This document shows, in pieces, positions 1-8,492 of a stretch of 64,000 nt of DNA (positions are counted from its first letter, which is position 1; every line of letters starts with the position of its first letter). The stretch lies in the NCBI GenBank assembly GCA_031291615.1, contig JARLIS010000043.1, positions 1 through 64,000 of the forward strand. The letters are read 5' to 3'. The stretch comes from Parvibaculum sp. GTDB taxonomy: Bacteria; Pseudomonadota; Alphaproteobacteria; Parvibaculales; Parvibaculaceae. The position numbers were made by a program, and so were the translations under genes. Under the pieces are notes generated by a model. The model searched no databases and was not told the DNA's origin. It worked only from the letters and a program-made list of their open reading frames with translations.

Positions 1-688
1 GGTTCCTGCCGCTGCCGGTGCAGGTCTGAGTCTTCGACGTCGTCCAGCTCCACTTGATCCACTTGGCCGTCTTGTTGGCCGTGCCGACGTTGACGTCGAC
101 GGAGAAGGGCACGATGGCGATCTTGACGTCGCCGGAATTGACCGCCGCGGCGCTCACCGTGGTGATCAGATTTTTTGCCGCCGTTTTCAAGGCCGTCAGC
201 TTGCCGCTCGAACTCATCGAGCCCGTCGTGTCGAGAACGAGCGCGACTTCGAGCTTTTTGCCCATGCGCGTAATCTGCGACGTGGCCCCGATATTGAGGT
301 TCTTGACGCCGATTATGCCCATGACGGAAGTCTGCATGCTCGCCGCAACCGACAGGTTGACGACATTGCCGCTCGTCGAGACGGTAACGGTGCCCGGCAC
401 GCCGATTTTCGATGCGGGATAATTGGCGTTGAAGTAGTTCTGCGCGATCGTCTGAATCTGGGATGTGGAAAGCCCCGTCTGTCCGCCGACCGCCAGACCT
501 GCCGCGTCGAGCGCGGGCGTCAGGCGCTCCCTGACGAAATAGGCCTGGGAGAGATCGACGGCGGCGCCGATGGCGACGAGGATCGGCACAAGCGCGAGGG
601 CAAAGATGATCGTGTAGTTGCCGCGGGTACTCCTCGCCCAGCGACGAAAAAATTCAGATAGCTGTCGTTTGCCGCCACGATAATTCAT
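1..688 (-). CDS. TadG-like pilus assembly protein with VWA domain (partial, N-terminal part)
   Basis: The reading frame is open from an ATG at 688 to the left edge of the window, so only the first 229 residues are seen. The N-terminus (MNYRGGKRQL) is followed by a short Arg-rich stretch and one membrane segment containing NYTIIFALALVPILVAIGAA, the TadE/TadG-type anchor. Around residue 150 the chain enters a von Willebrand A domain with the MIDAS-like motif LDTTGSM. TadG-like proteins are membrane-anchored, mostly periplasmic parts of Flp/Tad pilus machinery. The next gene (805-2100) is a close paralogue that aligns almost residue for residue through the N-terminus. They are separated by about 116 bases and read the same way, so this is a tandem duplication. 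The partner tad genes (cpaB-F, flp) are not in the window. Confidence 0.85.
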   Translation of the reverse strand, partial: MNYRGGKRQLSEFFRRWARSTRGNYTIIFALALVPILVAIGAAVDLSQAYFVRERLTPALDAAGLAVGGQTGLSTSQIQTIAQNYFNANYPASKIGVPGTVTVSTSGNVVNLSVAASMQTSVMGIIGVKNLNIGATSQITRMGKKLEVALVLDTTGSMSSSGKLTALKTAAKNLITTVSAAAVNSGDVKIAIVPFSVDVNVGTANKTAKWIKWSWTTSKTQTCTGSGRN

Positions 689-804
689 GTATCCGTCCTG
701 CGATGTCCGGCGCGCGCCGGGGGCAAGCGCGCCAGAATTTCCAGCATTACGGGCAGGCGTTAACAGGGGGTCAATTCGAGCTTACGAAATCTAACGATCG
801 GTTG

Positions 805-2100
805 TTATTGGCTGATGCGAAGGTTCGAGAGCGCCTGTGCGATCGAGTTGAAGACCGTGGTGAGCTGGCTCGCGGCCGTGACGTTGTAATACATGCTGGG
901 ACTCGTCGCGCAGTTCTGGAGCAGCGTCGACGGGCCGTTCATCACGATGATCGTGTAAATCTGGATACCCGCCGCCTTCATGGCGGTGCATACAAGCGTG
1001 GTGCGCGCGTCGATATCGCTCTGGGTGCTGGTGAAGCGGTTCTGAGTGTTGTCGCCATCTGTCAGAAACACGACGACCTTGTTCAGCTTCGTCGAATCCG
1101 GCGCCGCCGCGTTGGAGAGCGTCGCGCCTTGCGTGAGCATCTGCCAGCCCCAGACAAGGCCGATGGTCGTATTCGTGTTGCCGCCCGCCGTCATCGAGTT
1201 GATTTCGCTATTGAGCGCAGTCCAGTTCGTCGTCAGCGGGTAAAGGGGCTGAAGGCTGCAGTAATTGTTGTCGGAGTTGTTGGAGTCCGCCGGATAGAGC
1301 GTCGTCACGTCGCTGGCGGTCGGCACGGTCACGGAGACATCGTTGTTCTGGTCGCGATCGGCAACGCAGCCGCCCCAACCGCTCTTCGATGTCGTCGTCG
1401 TATTCGGCGTACAGGTCGTGACGCCGTTTTTCGTCTTGCAGGTCTGCGTCTGAAGATTCCATGTCCATTTCAGCCAGGCCGCGCCCGAATAGCTCGACCC
1501 GACATTGACGTCGGTCGTGAAGGGCACCACCGCGATCTGCACATCGCCCGGATTGACCGCGGCGGCGGAGACGGTTGCGATCAGGTTCTTCGCCGCCGTC
1601 TGCAGGGTCGTCAGCTTGCTGTTTTGCGCCATCGAGCCCGTGTTATCGAGCACGAGTGCCACTTCGAGCTTCTTTCCCATCTTGGTGATCTGGGAGGACG
1701 CCTTGATGTTGAGCGTATTGATGCCGATAACGCCCATGATGGAGGTCGGCATGGTGCCCGTCACCGACAGGTTGACGAGGTTTCCGCTGGTCGCGACGCT
1801 CACCGTGCCCGGCACGCCGATTTTCGTCGCAGGGTAATTGGCATTGAAATAGTTCTGCGCCAGCGTCTGTATCTGAGCGGTTGTCAGCCCGGACTGTCCG
1901 CCGATGGCAAGACCGGCCGCATCGAGCGCCCTCGTCATTCGCTGCTGGACGATATAGGCCTGCGAAAGGTCGATGGCGCCGCCGATGGCCACGAGGATCG
2001 GAATCAAGGTCAGCGCGAAAATGATCGCGTAATTTCCGCGCGCATCTTTCGTCCAGCGAAGAAGGAAGGCCGACAGACTTCCAGCAACATAATTCGCCAT
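805..2100 (-). CDS. TadG-like pilus assembly protein with VWA domain
   Basis: A 431-residue protein. An in-frame ATG lies further upstream (2142), but the start at 2100 (MANYVAGSLS) matches the start of the neighbouring paralogue, so it is preferred; neither has a strong ribosome site. The anchor segment (GNYAIIFALTLIPILVAIGG) lies at about residues 20-45, followed by DLSQAYIVQQRM. A VWA domain begins near residue 150 with the MIDAS motif LDNTGSM and has a later metal-site-like loop FLTDGDNTQ near residue 365. The middle of the VWA domain is rich in Thr, Asn and Ser, with cysteines in TCKTKNGVTTC, suggesting a periplasmic disulphide. The family acts in Tad/Flp pilus assembly at the cell envelope. 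It is divergent from the two TadE-like genes to its right across 186 bases, which must hold both promoters. Confidence 0.88.
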   Translation of the reverse strand: MANYVAGSLSAFLLRWTKDARGNYAIIFALTLIPILVAIGGAIDLSQAYIVQQRMTRALDAAGLAIGGQSGLTTAQIQTLAQNYFNANYPATKIGVPGTVSVATSGNLVNLSVTGTMPTSIMGVIGINTLNIKASSQITKMGKKLEVALVLDNTGSMAQNSKLTTLQTAAKNLIATVSAAAVNPGDVQIAVVPFTTDVNVGSSYSGAAWLKWTWNLQTQTCKTKNGVTTCTPNTTTTSKSGWGGCVADRDQNNDVSVTVPTASDVTTLYPADSNNSDNNYCSLQPLYPLTTNWTALNSEINSMTAGGNTNTTIGLVWGWQMLTQGATLSNAAAPDSTKLNKVVVFLTDGDNTQNRFTSTQSDIDARTTLVCTAMKAAGIQIYTIIVMNGPSTLLQNCATSPSMYYNVTAASQLTTVFNSIAQALSNLRISQ

Positions 2101-2286
2101 AACTAACTCATTGATACAATAGGTGTTTTCGCGTCGGTCCATAATGCGGACGGCGAGTTAACGCCCTTTCAACAAAGTGCTGAAAATTACCGAAGCATGA
2201 AGATCGCTTACGGTTTGGTAAGGCTGGCGGCGCTATCTAGAAGCTGAGGCGCGCTCTCCGCGCCGACAGGTGCGTGAGCCACGGAC

Positions 2287-2844
2287 ATGACCCAGAGCTT
2301 CAGACAGCGGATAGCAGGCGCGTTCGGCTTTCGGATCAGGCGACTTGTGCGCGCCGAAACGGGCAGCGTCGCGGTTGAATTCGCGCTGACGGCCATTCCC
2401 TTCTTCACATTGCTTTTCGCCATTTTCGAAGCGGGCATCGTCTTCTTCGCGACGGCGACGCTCGATCAGGCTGTGAACAACGCCGCACGAACGATCCGCA
2501 CCGGTCAGGCGCAGACCGCCAGCACGACCTCCTCGCAGCTGATCGCCACGATTTGCAGCAACGTCGTTCTCCTGTCGAATTGCACGAACAATCTGCAACT
2601 CGACGTTCGCGTCTATTCGAGCTTCTCCAGCGTGTCGTTCCCGACCGTGATGAACGCGAACGGGACGATCAATACCAGCAGCCTTCAATTCAACATCGGC
2701 GGCGCCGGCGACATCGTTCTCGTCCGCGCCTTTTACGTCTGGAACATCATGAGCCCCTTCGCCACGGGCCTTGCGAACAACACTTCGTCTTCAAGGCTTC
2801 TTCAGTCGAGCGTCGCCTTCCGCAACGAGCCCTATACGTCATAA
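2287..2844 (+). CDS. TadE-like pseudopilin / pilus assembly protein
   Basis: A 185-residue protein. The N-terminus is basic, then has the TadE signature ETGSVAVEFALTAIPFFTLL, a glutamate-containing type-IV-pilin-like hydrophobic segment at about residues 24-52, followed by an extracytoplasmic domain with two cysteines (ICSNVVLLSNC). TadE and TadF are minor pseudopilins of the Flp/Tad system, processed by the TadV prepilin peptidase. The gene is divergent from the TadG-like pair and is followed 13 bases later by a second TadE-like gene, so the two are probably one transcript. The ribosome site before ATG 2287 is weak. Family assignment is strong; its exact role in the pilus is not visible from sequence. 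Confidence 0.85.
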   Translation: MTQSFRQRIAGAFGFRIRRLVRAETGSVAVEFALTAIPFFTLLFAIFEAGIVFFATATLDQAVNNAARTIRTGQAQTASTTSSQLIATICSNVVLLSNCTNNLQLDVRVYSSFSSVSFPTVMNANGTINTSSLQFNIGGAGDIVLVRAFYVWNIMSPFATGLANNTSSSRLLQSSVAFRNEPYTS

Positions 2845-2857
2845 GGCCGGACCAATC

Positions 2858-3445
2858 ATGATCGCGTCGAGCTTCTTCAAGACTGCGGCAGAACGCGGAC
2901 GCGCGGCGATGGCCCGCGCCACCATTTTCGCTGGCCATGCGGGCGGCCTTGCCGCCGTCGAATTCGCGCTGATCGTCCCTGTAATGATTACTCTCTACTT
3001 CGGCACGGTCGAAACGACGAACGCACTTACCGCGGCGCGGCGTGTGACGAATGTCGCCGAAACGGCCGCCGATCTCACCGCGCAGGCAACCACGGTCAGC
3101 GCGTCGGACATTGCCGATATTTTTGCCGCCAGCACGGCCATCCTGACGCCGTTCCCCACTTCGGCCGTCAAGATCACGATCAGCAGCGTCGTGGCGAGTT
3201 CGAGCAGCGCGACGAATACGACGGTCGCCTGGAGCCAGGCCTATGGCGGCGCGACGGCGCGGGCGACCAATTCGGCCGTCACGCTGCCGACCGGGCTCAC
3301 AACGGCGGGGTCGAGCGTCATCATGGTCGAGGTCGTCTATACCTACACCTCGCCCATCGGGACCTTCATCACCGGGCCGATCAGCATGTCGGAAGTCGCC
3401 TATCTGAAGCCACGGCGCTCGGTCAGCGTCGCTTACACCGGCTAG
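2858..3445 (+). CDS. TadE-like pseudopilin / pilus assembly protein
   Basis: A 195-residue protein. The frame is open further upstream, but that part overlaps the preceding gene in another frame. ATG 2858 begins MIASSFFKTA just after the previous stop and has AAGG 11 bases before it. The key segment GLAAVEFALIVPVMITLYFG near residue 30 is the TadE/TadF-type transmembrane pilin motif with the conserved glutamate. The rest is Ala/Thr/Ser-rich and presumably extracytoplasmic. The cysteine pair of the upstream protein is absent. It likely works with that neighbour as a minor pseudopilin; a TadF assignment is equally possible. Confidence 0.83.
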   Translation: MIASSFFKTAAERGRAAMARATIFAGHAGGLAAVEFALIVPVMITLYFGTVETTNALTAARRVTNVAETAADLTAQATTVSASDIADIFAASTAILTPFPTSAVKITISSVVASSSSATNTTVAWSQAYGGATARATNSAVTLPTGLTTAGSSVIMVEVVYTYTSPIGTFITGPISMSEVAYLKPRRSVSVAYTG

Positions 3446-3667
3446 CTGTCAGGTCCGCGCGGACCGATCAGGCGAGGGTTAACTATAATTTGCCCGCCGC
3501 TGTAGCATTTCTGCCTCAGACCCGCTCCCGAAGACTCAGCCGGCCATCGACGTGACTCGGGTCGAGTCGCGGAAAATCGTCGCCAAAGAGCCATGCGGGT
3601 CGTCGCCGGGGCGCGGCGCGGCCGTTGTCCTCTATCCATAAGTCATTGTAAAAATTAAGATTCTGGC

Positions 3668-3757
3668 TGGCGGAGGGAGTGGGATTCGAACCCACGTTAC
3701 GGTTTCCCGTAAACACGCTTTCCAAGCGTGCGCCTTCAGCCACTCGGCCACCCCTCC
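3668..3757 (-). tRNA. tRNA-Ser (anticodon GGA)
   Basis: Read on the minus strand the gene begins GGAGGGGTGGCCGAGTGG and ends with a T-arm (GTGGG-TTCGAAT-CCCAC), the acceptor strand TCCCTCC, discriminator G and an encoded CCA. The anticodon stem-loop is CACGC-TTGGAAA-GCGTG, giving anticodon GGA (Ser, UCC/UCU). The long variable arm (TTTACGGGAAACCGTAA) is typical of a class II tRNA such as serine. Confidence 0.97.
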
Positions 3758-3952
3758 GCAGGCGACCCTGTCATCGGGCCGTCAGCGGCGCGCACTATAC
3801 AAGACCAAGATTGTGAATCAATCAGCCGAAACCAAGGTTTGTGCCGGGTTTTGGAAGTCGCGCCTTCTCGAGTGTGCTTGTTTGAGACAATCGTAAAGGC
3901 TAGGGTTTTTTCGCTTGTTCAATTCTCCGTGTGGGGCTGGGGGGCTCTCGTC

Positions 3953-4237
3953 ATGATTCTGTTCCGTCTGATTGGTTTGCTGTTGATCACGGTTGCCCTG
4001 ATGGCGCTTGGAGCCGACGCCATGCGTTCGCTCGAAGCCGGCCATGTCCAGATCCGCTCGCTGGCGGAAGTCTGGTCGGTCGTGAACCTGTCGTCCTATG
4101 ACAGCTTCACCGCATGGTCGTCCGCGCATGTGCCCGGCACGATATTGCCGATGGTGATGGGGTATCCGGCCTGGGCGGTGCTCGGCGTGATCGGCATCGT
4201 CGTTGCCGGCATTCTGAGACTCGCGCGCCGCAGCTAA
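3953..4237 (+). CDS. small two-span inner-membrane protein, unknown function
   Basis: A 94-residue protein starting at ATG 3953, preceded by a G-rich ribosome site (GGGGGCTCTCGTC). A longer in-frame start at 3728 would run through the tRNA gene and is rejected. Two hydrophobic helices are visible: residues about 2-22 (ILFRLIGLLLITVALMALGA) and about 70-89 (PAWAVLGVIGIVVAGILRLA). Between them lies a polar loop of about 45 residues beginning DAMRSLEAGHVQIRSLAEVW. No catalytic motif is visible. It resembles conserved small membrane proteins that sit near lepA in related alphaproteobacteria, but I do not know a function. A convergent terminator follows. Confidence 0.75.
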   Translation: MILFRLIGLLLITVALMALGADAMRSLEAGHVQIRSLAEVWSVVNLSSYDSFTAWSSAHVPGTILPMVMGYPAWAVLGVIGIVVAGILRLARRS

Positions 4238-4261
4238 AAGCCGGCAGCCGCCGAAAATAGA

Positions 4262-4296
4262 GCCGCTCCGGTCCGCCGGGGCGGCCCTTTCCTTTC
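4262..4296 (+). terminator. Rho-independent terminator after the small membrane protein
   Basis: A ten-base-pair stem GCCGCTCCGG / CCGGGGCGGC (one G-T wobble) with loop TCCG is followed by CCTTTCCTTT. It lies between the stop at 4237 and the 3' end of the convergent lepA gene at 4303. The pyrimidine tail is only on the plus side, so it serves the rightward gene. Confidence 0.7.
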
Positions 4297-4302
4297 GGGC
4301 CT

Positions 4303-6105
4303 CTAGTTCGCGTCCATTTTCAAGGCGGCGATGAAGGCGTCCTGAGGGATGTCGACGCGGCCGAACTGGCGCATCTTCTTCTTGCCCTCTTTCTGCTTGT
4401 CGAGGAGCTTGCGCTTGCGCGAGACGTCTCCGCCATAGCATTTGGCGGTCACGTCCTTGCGCATGGCCGCGATCGTCTCGCGTGCGACGATGCGTCCGCC
4501 GATGGCGGCCTGGATCGGAATCTTGAAGAGATGCTTGGGGATCAGTTCCTTCAGCTTCTCGCACATGGCCCGGCCGCGCTGCTCGGCGCGCGAGCGATGC
4601 ACGATGGTCGAGAGCGCATCGACCGGCTCTTCATTGACGAGGATCGACATCTTCACGAGGTCGTCTTCCTGATAGCCCTCAATGTGATAGTCGAAGCTCG
4701 CATAGCCGCGGCTCACCGACTTCAGCCGGTCGTAGAAATCGAGCACGACTTCGTTCAGGGGCAGGCGGTAGACGAGCATGGCGCGGCTGCCGGCATAGGT
4801 CAGATCGACCTGCGTGCCGCGGCGATCCTCGCAGAGCTTCAGGACCGCGCCCAGATATTCGTCGGGCACCAGGATCGTCGCCTTGATCCAGGGCTCCTCG
4901 ATATGGTCGATCTTCATCACGTCCGGCATATCGGCCGGATTGTGCATCTCCTCCACCGTGCCATCGCGCATATGCAGGTGATAGATCACCGATGGCGCGG
5001 TGGTGATGAGGTCGATGTTGAATTCGCGCTCGATGCGCTCGCGGATGATCTCGAGATGCAGGAGGCCCAGAAAGCCGCAGCGGAAGCCGAAGCCGAGCGC
5101 GGCGGAGGTTTCCATCTCGAACTGGAAGCTCGCATCGTTGAGGCGGAGCTTGCCCATAGCCTCGCGCAGATCCTCGAATTCGGAAGCGTCGACCGGAAAG
5201 AGGCCGCAGAAGACGACCGGCTGCGAGGGCTTGAAGCCCGTCAAGGCAGCGGCGCAGGGGCGGCGTTCTTCCGTGATCGTGTCGCCGACGCGGGTGTCGG
5301 CCACTTCCTTGATGGCGGCGGTGAAATAGCCGATCTCGCCCGGCGTCAGGCTCGGCACCGGCTCGCGCTTGGGGCGGAAGATGCCGATCTGCTCGATGGT
5401 ATAGAGGCCGTTGGTGCCCATCATCTTGATGCGCTGGCCCTTCTTCATCTCGCCGTCGATGATGCGGACGAGCACGACGACGCCGAGATAGCTGTCGTAC
5501 CAGCTATCGACCAGCATGGCCTTGAGGGGGGCCGATATGTCGCCCTTGGGCGGAGGCAGGCGGTTCACGATCGCTTCCAGCACGTCCGGGATGCCGATGC
5601 CGCTCTTGGCGGAGATCAGCACGGCTTCGGAGGCGTCGAGGCCGATCACGTCCTCGATCTGCTGGCGGGTTTTTTCGGGCTCGGCGGCGGGCAGATCGAT
5701 CTTGTTGAGGACCGGCACGATCTCATGATTGACCTCAAGCGCCTGATAGACGTTGGCGAGCGTCTGGGCCTCGACGCCCTGGCTCGCATCGACGACGAGG
5801 AGCGAGCCCTCGCAGGCGGCCAGCGACCGGTTGACCTCATAGGCGAAGTCGACATGGCCGGGCGTGTCGATGAGGTTCAGCTCATACATCTCGCCATTAT
5901 TGGCCTTGTAGTCGAGGCGGACGGTCTGGGCCTTGATCGTGATGCCGCGCTCGCGCTCGATATCCATCGAGTCGAGAACCTGCTCCTTCATTTCGCGCGC
6001 TTCGAGGCCGCCGGTGAGCTGGATCAACCGGTCGGCCAGCGTCGACTTGCCGTGGTCGATATGGGCGATGATGGAGAAATTGCGGATATGGGCGAGATCG
6101 GTCAT
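4303..6105 (-). CDS. lepA: elongation factor 4 (back-translocating GTPase LepA)
   Basis: A 600-residue translational GTPase of full family length. The start [20 protein letters not shown] is standard for LepA. The G domain shows P-loop [10 protein letters not shown]3 DTPGHVDF and G4 NKIDLPAAE. Domain II follows, then domains III and V. The LepA-specific C-terminal domain ends with the basic stretch [20 protein letters not shown] that contacts the A-site tRNA region. EF4 remodels stalled or mistranslocated ribosomes and affects initiation-phase assembly. The gene stands alone: DUF2199 lies upstream on the same strand more than 100 bases away, and the downstream neighbour is convergent. Confidence 0.98.
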   Translation of the reverse strand: MTDLAHIRNFSIIAHIDHGKSTLADRLIQLTGGLEAREMKEQVLDSMDIERERGITIKAQTVRLDYKANNGEMYELNLIDTPGHVDFAYEVNRSLAACEGSLLVVDASQGVEAQTLANVYQALEVNHEIVPVLNKIDLPAAEPEKTRQQIEDVIGLDASEAVLISAKSGIGIPDVLEAIVNRLPPPKGDISAPLKAMLVDSWYDSYLGVVVLVRIIDGEMKKGQRIKMMGTNGLYTIEQIGIFRPKREPVPSLTPGEIGYFTAAIKEVADTRVGDTITEERRPCAAALTGFKPSQPVVFCGLFPVDASEFEDLREAMGKLRLNDASFQFEMETSAALGFGFRCGFLGLLHLEIIRERIEREFNIDLITTAPSVIYHLHMRDGTVEEMHNPADMPDVMKIDHIEEPWIKATILVPDEYLGAVLKLCEDRRGTQVDLTYAGSRAMLVYRLPLNEVVLDFYDRLKSVSRGYASFDYHIEGYQEDDLVKMSILVNEEPVDALSTIVHRSRAEQRGRAMCEKLKELIPKHLFKIPIQAAIGGRIVARETIAAMRKDVTAKCYGGDVSRKRKLLDKQKEGKKKMRQFGRVDIPQDAFIAALKMDAN

Positions 6106-6212
6106 GGCCCGCCATATAGCATCGGCGGGGCCTTAAGCCAATTGGGGCGTTTTTGAAGGCTTATGGCCTGTCCGTTGACCTAGATATCCGCCAAAGCCTG
6201 ACATTTCCGGGA

Positions 6213-6719
6213 TCAAGGCCGGTGTAGCAGTTCGGCTACGATTTCCTTAACCCGCTCCATCGAAATCCCGTTCCGTTGGTCAAGGGCAAGAGGATGATCA
6301 GTCGGCTCAAGTTCGATCAAAGGACGCTGCCCGCCACCGCGCAGATGCAGATTGGTTTTGAGCCCAATTGCAGGCGGATAAATCGAAACGCTGTTGCAAA
6401 GCCATCCGAATTTCGGCGGTTCATTCTCGGGTATGGGGGCATCCCAAAGCTCCAGGATTCGCTGGTAGCTTTGCTCCGACACCGAAGCCCACAGGCCCCA
6501 CATAAACGCTTCGGGATGATCGAAAACCGGGATTTCCAGACAACCCCGTATGAATATGCCCTCGTTCTCGATGACACAAACATCGCGGGTGATCGCCCCC
6601 CTCTTCTCTCGATCCTGCTCAGATAGCTCAAGCCAAGGGGCCGGCGCGTCGGCGGCGAAATCGAAGGGAAGCGTTTCGTATCGCTTTCCGCAGCAATGGC
6701 AGGTCCAAGAATAGTCCAT
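6213..6719 (-). CDS. DUF2199 domain protein
   Basis: A 168-residue soluble protein beginning WTCHCCGKRYETLPFDFAAD, a zinc-ribbon-like CHCC start typical of DUF2199, followed by WLELSEQDREKRGAI and a conserved middle containing FIRGCLEIPV and FMWGLWASVSE. The function of the family is unknown. The ribosome site AGGAG for ATG 6719 overlaps the stop codon of the enoyl-CoA hydratase gene upstream (TTAGGAG), so the two are probably translationally coupled. That coupling may be chance and does not itself imply a shared pathway. Confidence 0.85.
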   Translation of the reverse strand: MDYSWTCHCCGKRYETLPFDFAADAPAPWLELSEQDREKRGAITRDVCVIENEGIFIRGCLEIPVFDHPEAFMWGLWASVSEQSYQRILELWDAPIPENEPPKFGWLCNSVSIYPPAIGLKTNLHLRGGGQRPLIELEPTDHPLALDQRNGISMERVKEIVAELLHRP

Positions 6720-6732
6720 GTGTCGATAGCTC

Positions 6733-7557
6733 CTAACCCTGCCAGTCCGCCTTGCGCTTCTCCATCCAGGCCTTCACGCCTTCCTTGTAGTCGGGATGGG
6801 TCGCCATTTCGGAGAGGAGCCGCTCGGCCTCGTTGACGGCCGAGGCGGCGTCGCGGTGGAGGTCCCGGTAGATCTGGTTCTTGGTGACGCGCAGCGAGCC
6901 CGGCGAGACGCCTTCGGCCATGGCGCGAGCATAATCCATGACATGGGGCATGAGGTCGGCGGGCGGCAGTAGCCTGTTGAGGAAGCCCATCGCGAGCGCC
7001 TCGTCGGAGGTGAAGACGCGGCTCGACAGGAGAATGTCGTTTGCATGCGTCAGGCCGACAATGCGGGGGAGCAGCCATGAAAGCCCGTATTCGGCGGGAA
7101 AATTGAAGCGACCATGGGCGGCGGTGAACTTCGCCCCGGGCACGGCGAAACGGAGATCGGCATAGGCCGCGAGCACGAGGCCGACGCCCGCCGCCGGCCC
7201 GTTGATGGCGGCGATGACGGGTTTTGTCAGGCCGAAGTGATAGGCGAATGTCGCGTCGAATTCGGGCGCGACGCCGAAGCCCGGCTTCGCGATGGTCTCG
7301 TCGATGCCGGGATCGTAACGGCCCTTCTCCGAATGGCCTTCGAGCGCACCGAGGTCTGCGCCCGCGCAGAAGGCGCCGCCTTCCGGGTCGCCCGTCACGA
7401 CGATGACGCGGGCGGCGGGGTCTTTGTCGGCTTCCGCCAGCGCCCAGCGATATTCCGTATGCATGCGCCCCGTCCACGCATTGCGGCGCTTCGGCCGCGA
7501 CAGCGTGATCGTCGCGATGAAATCGGCGACCTTGTAGATGATCGTCTTCAGTTCCAT
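6733..7557 (-). CDS. enoyl-CoA hydratase/isomerase family protein
   Basis: A 274-residue crotonase-fold protein. Features are LSRPKRRNAW near the N-terminus, the first oxyanion-hole loop FCAGADLGAL near residue 66, the second loop INGPAAGVGLVLAAYADLRF near residue 120, and the helix region AEYGLSWLLPRIVG holding the likely catalytic glutamate. The usual first glutamate of hydratases (in GGGCE) is replaced by a GVGLVL sequence, so it may be an isomerase or act on an unusual acyl-CoA. It probably works in fatty-acid or branched or cyclic carbon degradation. It is read together with the DUF2199 gene; the alpha/beta hydrolase is upstream on the same strand, about 110 bases away. Substrate is unknown. 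Confidence 0.9.
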   Translation of the reverse strand: MELKTIIYKVADFIATITLSRPKRRNAWTGRMHTEYRWALAEADKDPAARVIVVTGDPEGGAFCAGADLGALEGHSEKGRYDPGIDETIAKPGFGVAPEFDATFAYHFGLTKPVIAAINGPAAGVGLVLAAYADLRFAVPGAKFTAAHGRFNFPAEYGLSWLLPRIVGLTHANDILLSSRVFTSDEALAMGFLNRLLPPADLMPHVMDYARAMAEGVSPGSLRVTKNQIYRDLHRDAASAVNEAERLLSEMATHPDYKEGVKAWMEKRKADWQG

Positions 7558-7670
7558 GGCCCCATCTCCTCCCGTTCCGAAACAGGATATGGGAATTCCG
7601 GCGCGACAGATAATGAGGATAAGTTTTTTCTTTTATCTGCGGCGCGCCCGGGCAGGTCCGGGCCTGAGGA

Positions 7671-8462
7671 CTAGCCGAGAAACCGCAGAATGGCGTCCAC
7701 GATGAGGCCGGGCTGTTCGGGCAGCATGGCATGACCCGCATGGGGAAGCTCGACGAGCGTCACCCGGTCGCCGAGGCGCGCCTTCAGATCGAGCGCATTG
7801 GCGGGGAGCGCGATCGCGTCCTCCGTCGCCTGAACGACCAGCATCGGCTGGCCGCCCGCCTCCCACCACTCCTCGACCGGAGTGCGGCGCACGGCGGAGG
7901 ACTGCATCAGCATCGCATCGGGATACCAGCCGTCGCGCCAGACCGAAGGATCGTTGCCCTCGGCGAAGAAGCCGTAGCGTACGCATTCGAGATGTTCTTC
8001 GGGCGAGAGGCTCTGGTTGAAGCAGCCGATCAGCGCCTCGCGCGCCTTTTCCGGAATTTCGATGCGACCGCCACAGGCGAGAAGAACGATGCGATCGACG
8101 AGCGCGGGAAAATCCTTGGCCGTCATGCGCGTCAGGCGATTGCCGAAAGCGTGGCCGAGCAAGGTCACGGGCGCGCGCGACTGGCTTTCGATGACCGCCG
8201 CCACATCGGCGGCGAGATCGTGGAGCGTCAGATCCTCCATGGGTCCGGCGCTGCCGCCGATGCCGCGCGGCTCGGGCAATGTCACGCGATAGCCGTTGTC
8301 AGCGAGCCTTGTCGCCACCTCATCGAAATCCGAGCCGGGACGGCCGAGCGAGGCAAGCATGACGAGGGGCCTGCCGCCTGCCGGTCCGATGGAACGGCCA
8401 CGGAGGACGATCTTCCGCCCCTCCGCATCCTGCCGGTCGATCTCATAGGCATCGAACGCCAT
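7671..8462 (-). CDS. alpha/beta hydrolase fold protein lacking the nucleophile serine
   Basis: A 263-residue single-domain alpha/beta hydrolase. It has an oxyanion-type segment PLVMLASLGRPGSDFDEVA, and the nucleophile elbow position reads LLGHAFGNRL near residue 104, where GHSxG would be expected: the serine is alanine. The terminal histidine is present in LPHAGHAMLPEQ, and an acid candidate lies in VQATEDAIALP. Members of this GHAxGN-type subgroup occur elsewhere in my memory of the family, so the loss may be a conserved property and not a mutation. It may be a binding protein or use a non-serine mechanism. It sits just downstream of pheT on the same strand, 30 bases away, and could be read through from the rpmI-pheT transcript. 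Confidence 0.85.
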   Translation of the reverse strand: MAFDAYEIDRQDAEGRKIVLRGRSIGPAGGRPLVMLASLGRPGSDFDEVATRLADNGYRVTLPEPRGIGGSAGPMEDLTLHDLAADVAAVIESQSRAPVTLLGHAFGNRLTRMTAKDFPALVDRIVLLACGGRIEIPEKAREALIGCFNQSLSPEEHLECVRYGFFAEGNDPSVWRDGWYPDAMLMQSSAVRRTPVEEWWEAGGQPMLVVQATEDAIALPANALDLKARLGDRVTLVELPHAGHAMLPEQPGLIVDAILRFLG

Positions 8463-8492
8463 GCCTCGCCCTCCCCGGCGGTTCCAGCGATC

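Noticed and set aside
703..2106. A 467-codon plus-strand frame
   Set aside because: It lies opposite the TadG-like gene, is Arg-rich and has no domain.
3728..3952. Longer start for the small membrane protein
   Set aside because: This stretch covers the tRNA-Ser gene end and has no ribosome site.
4531..6156. A 541-codon open frame on the plus strand
   Set aside because: It is the antisense shadow of lepA; the amino-acid mix (Asp, His, Arg-rich) is typical of such shadows.
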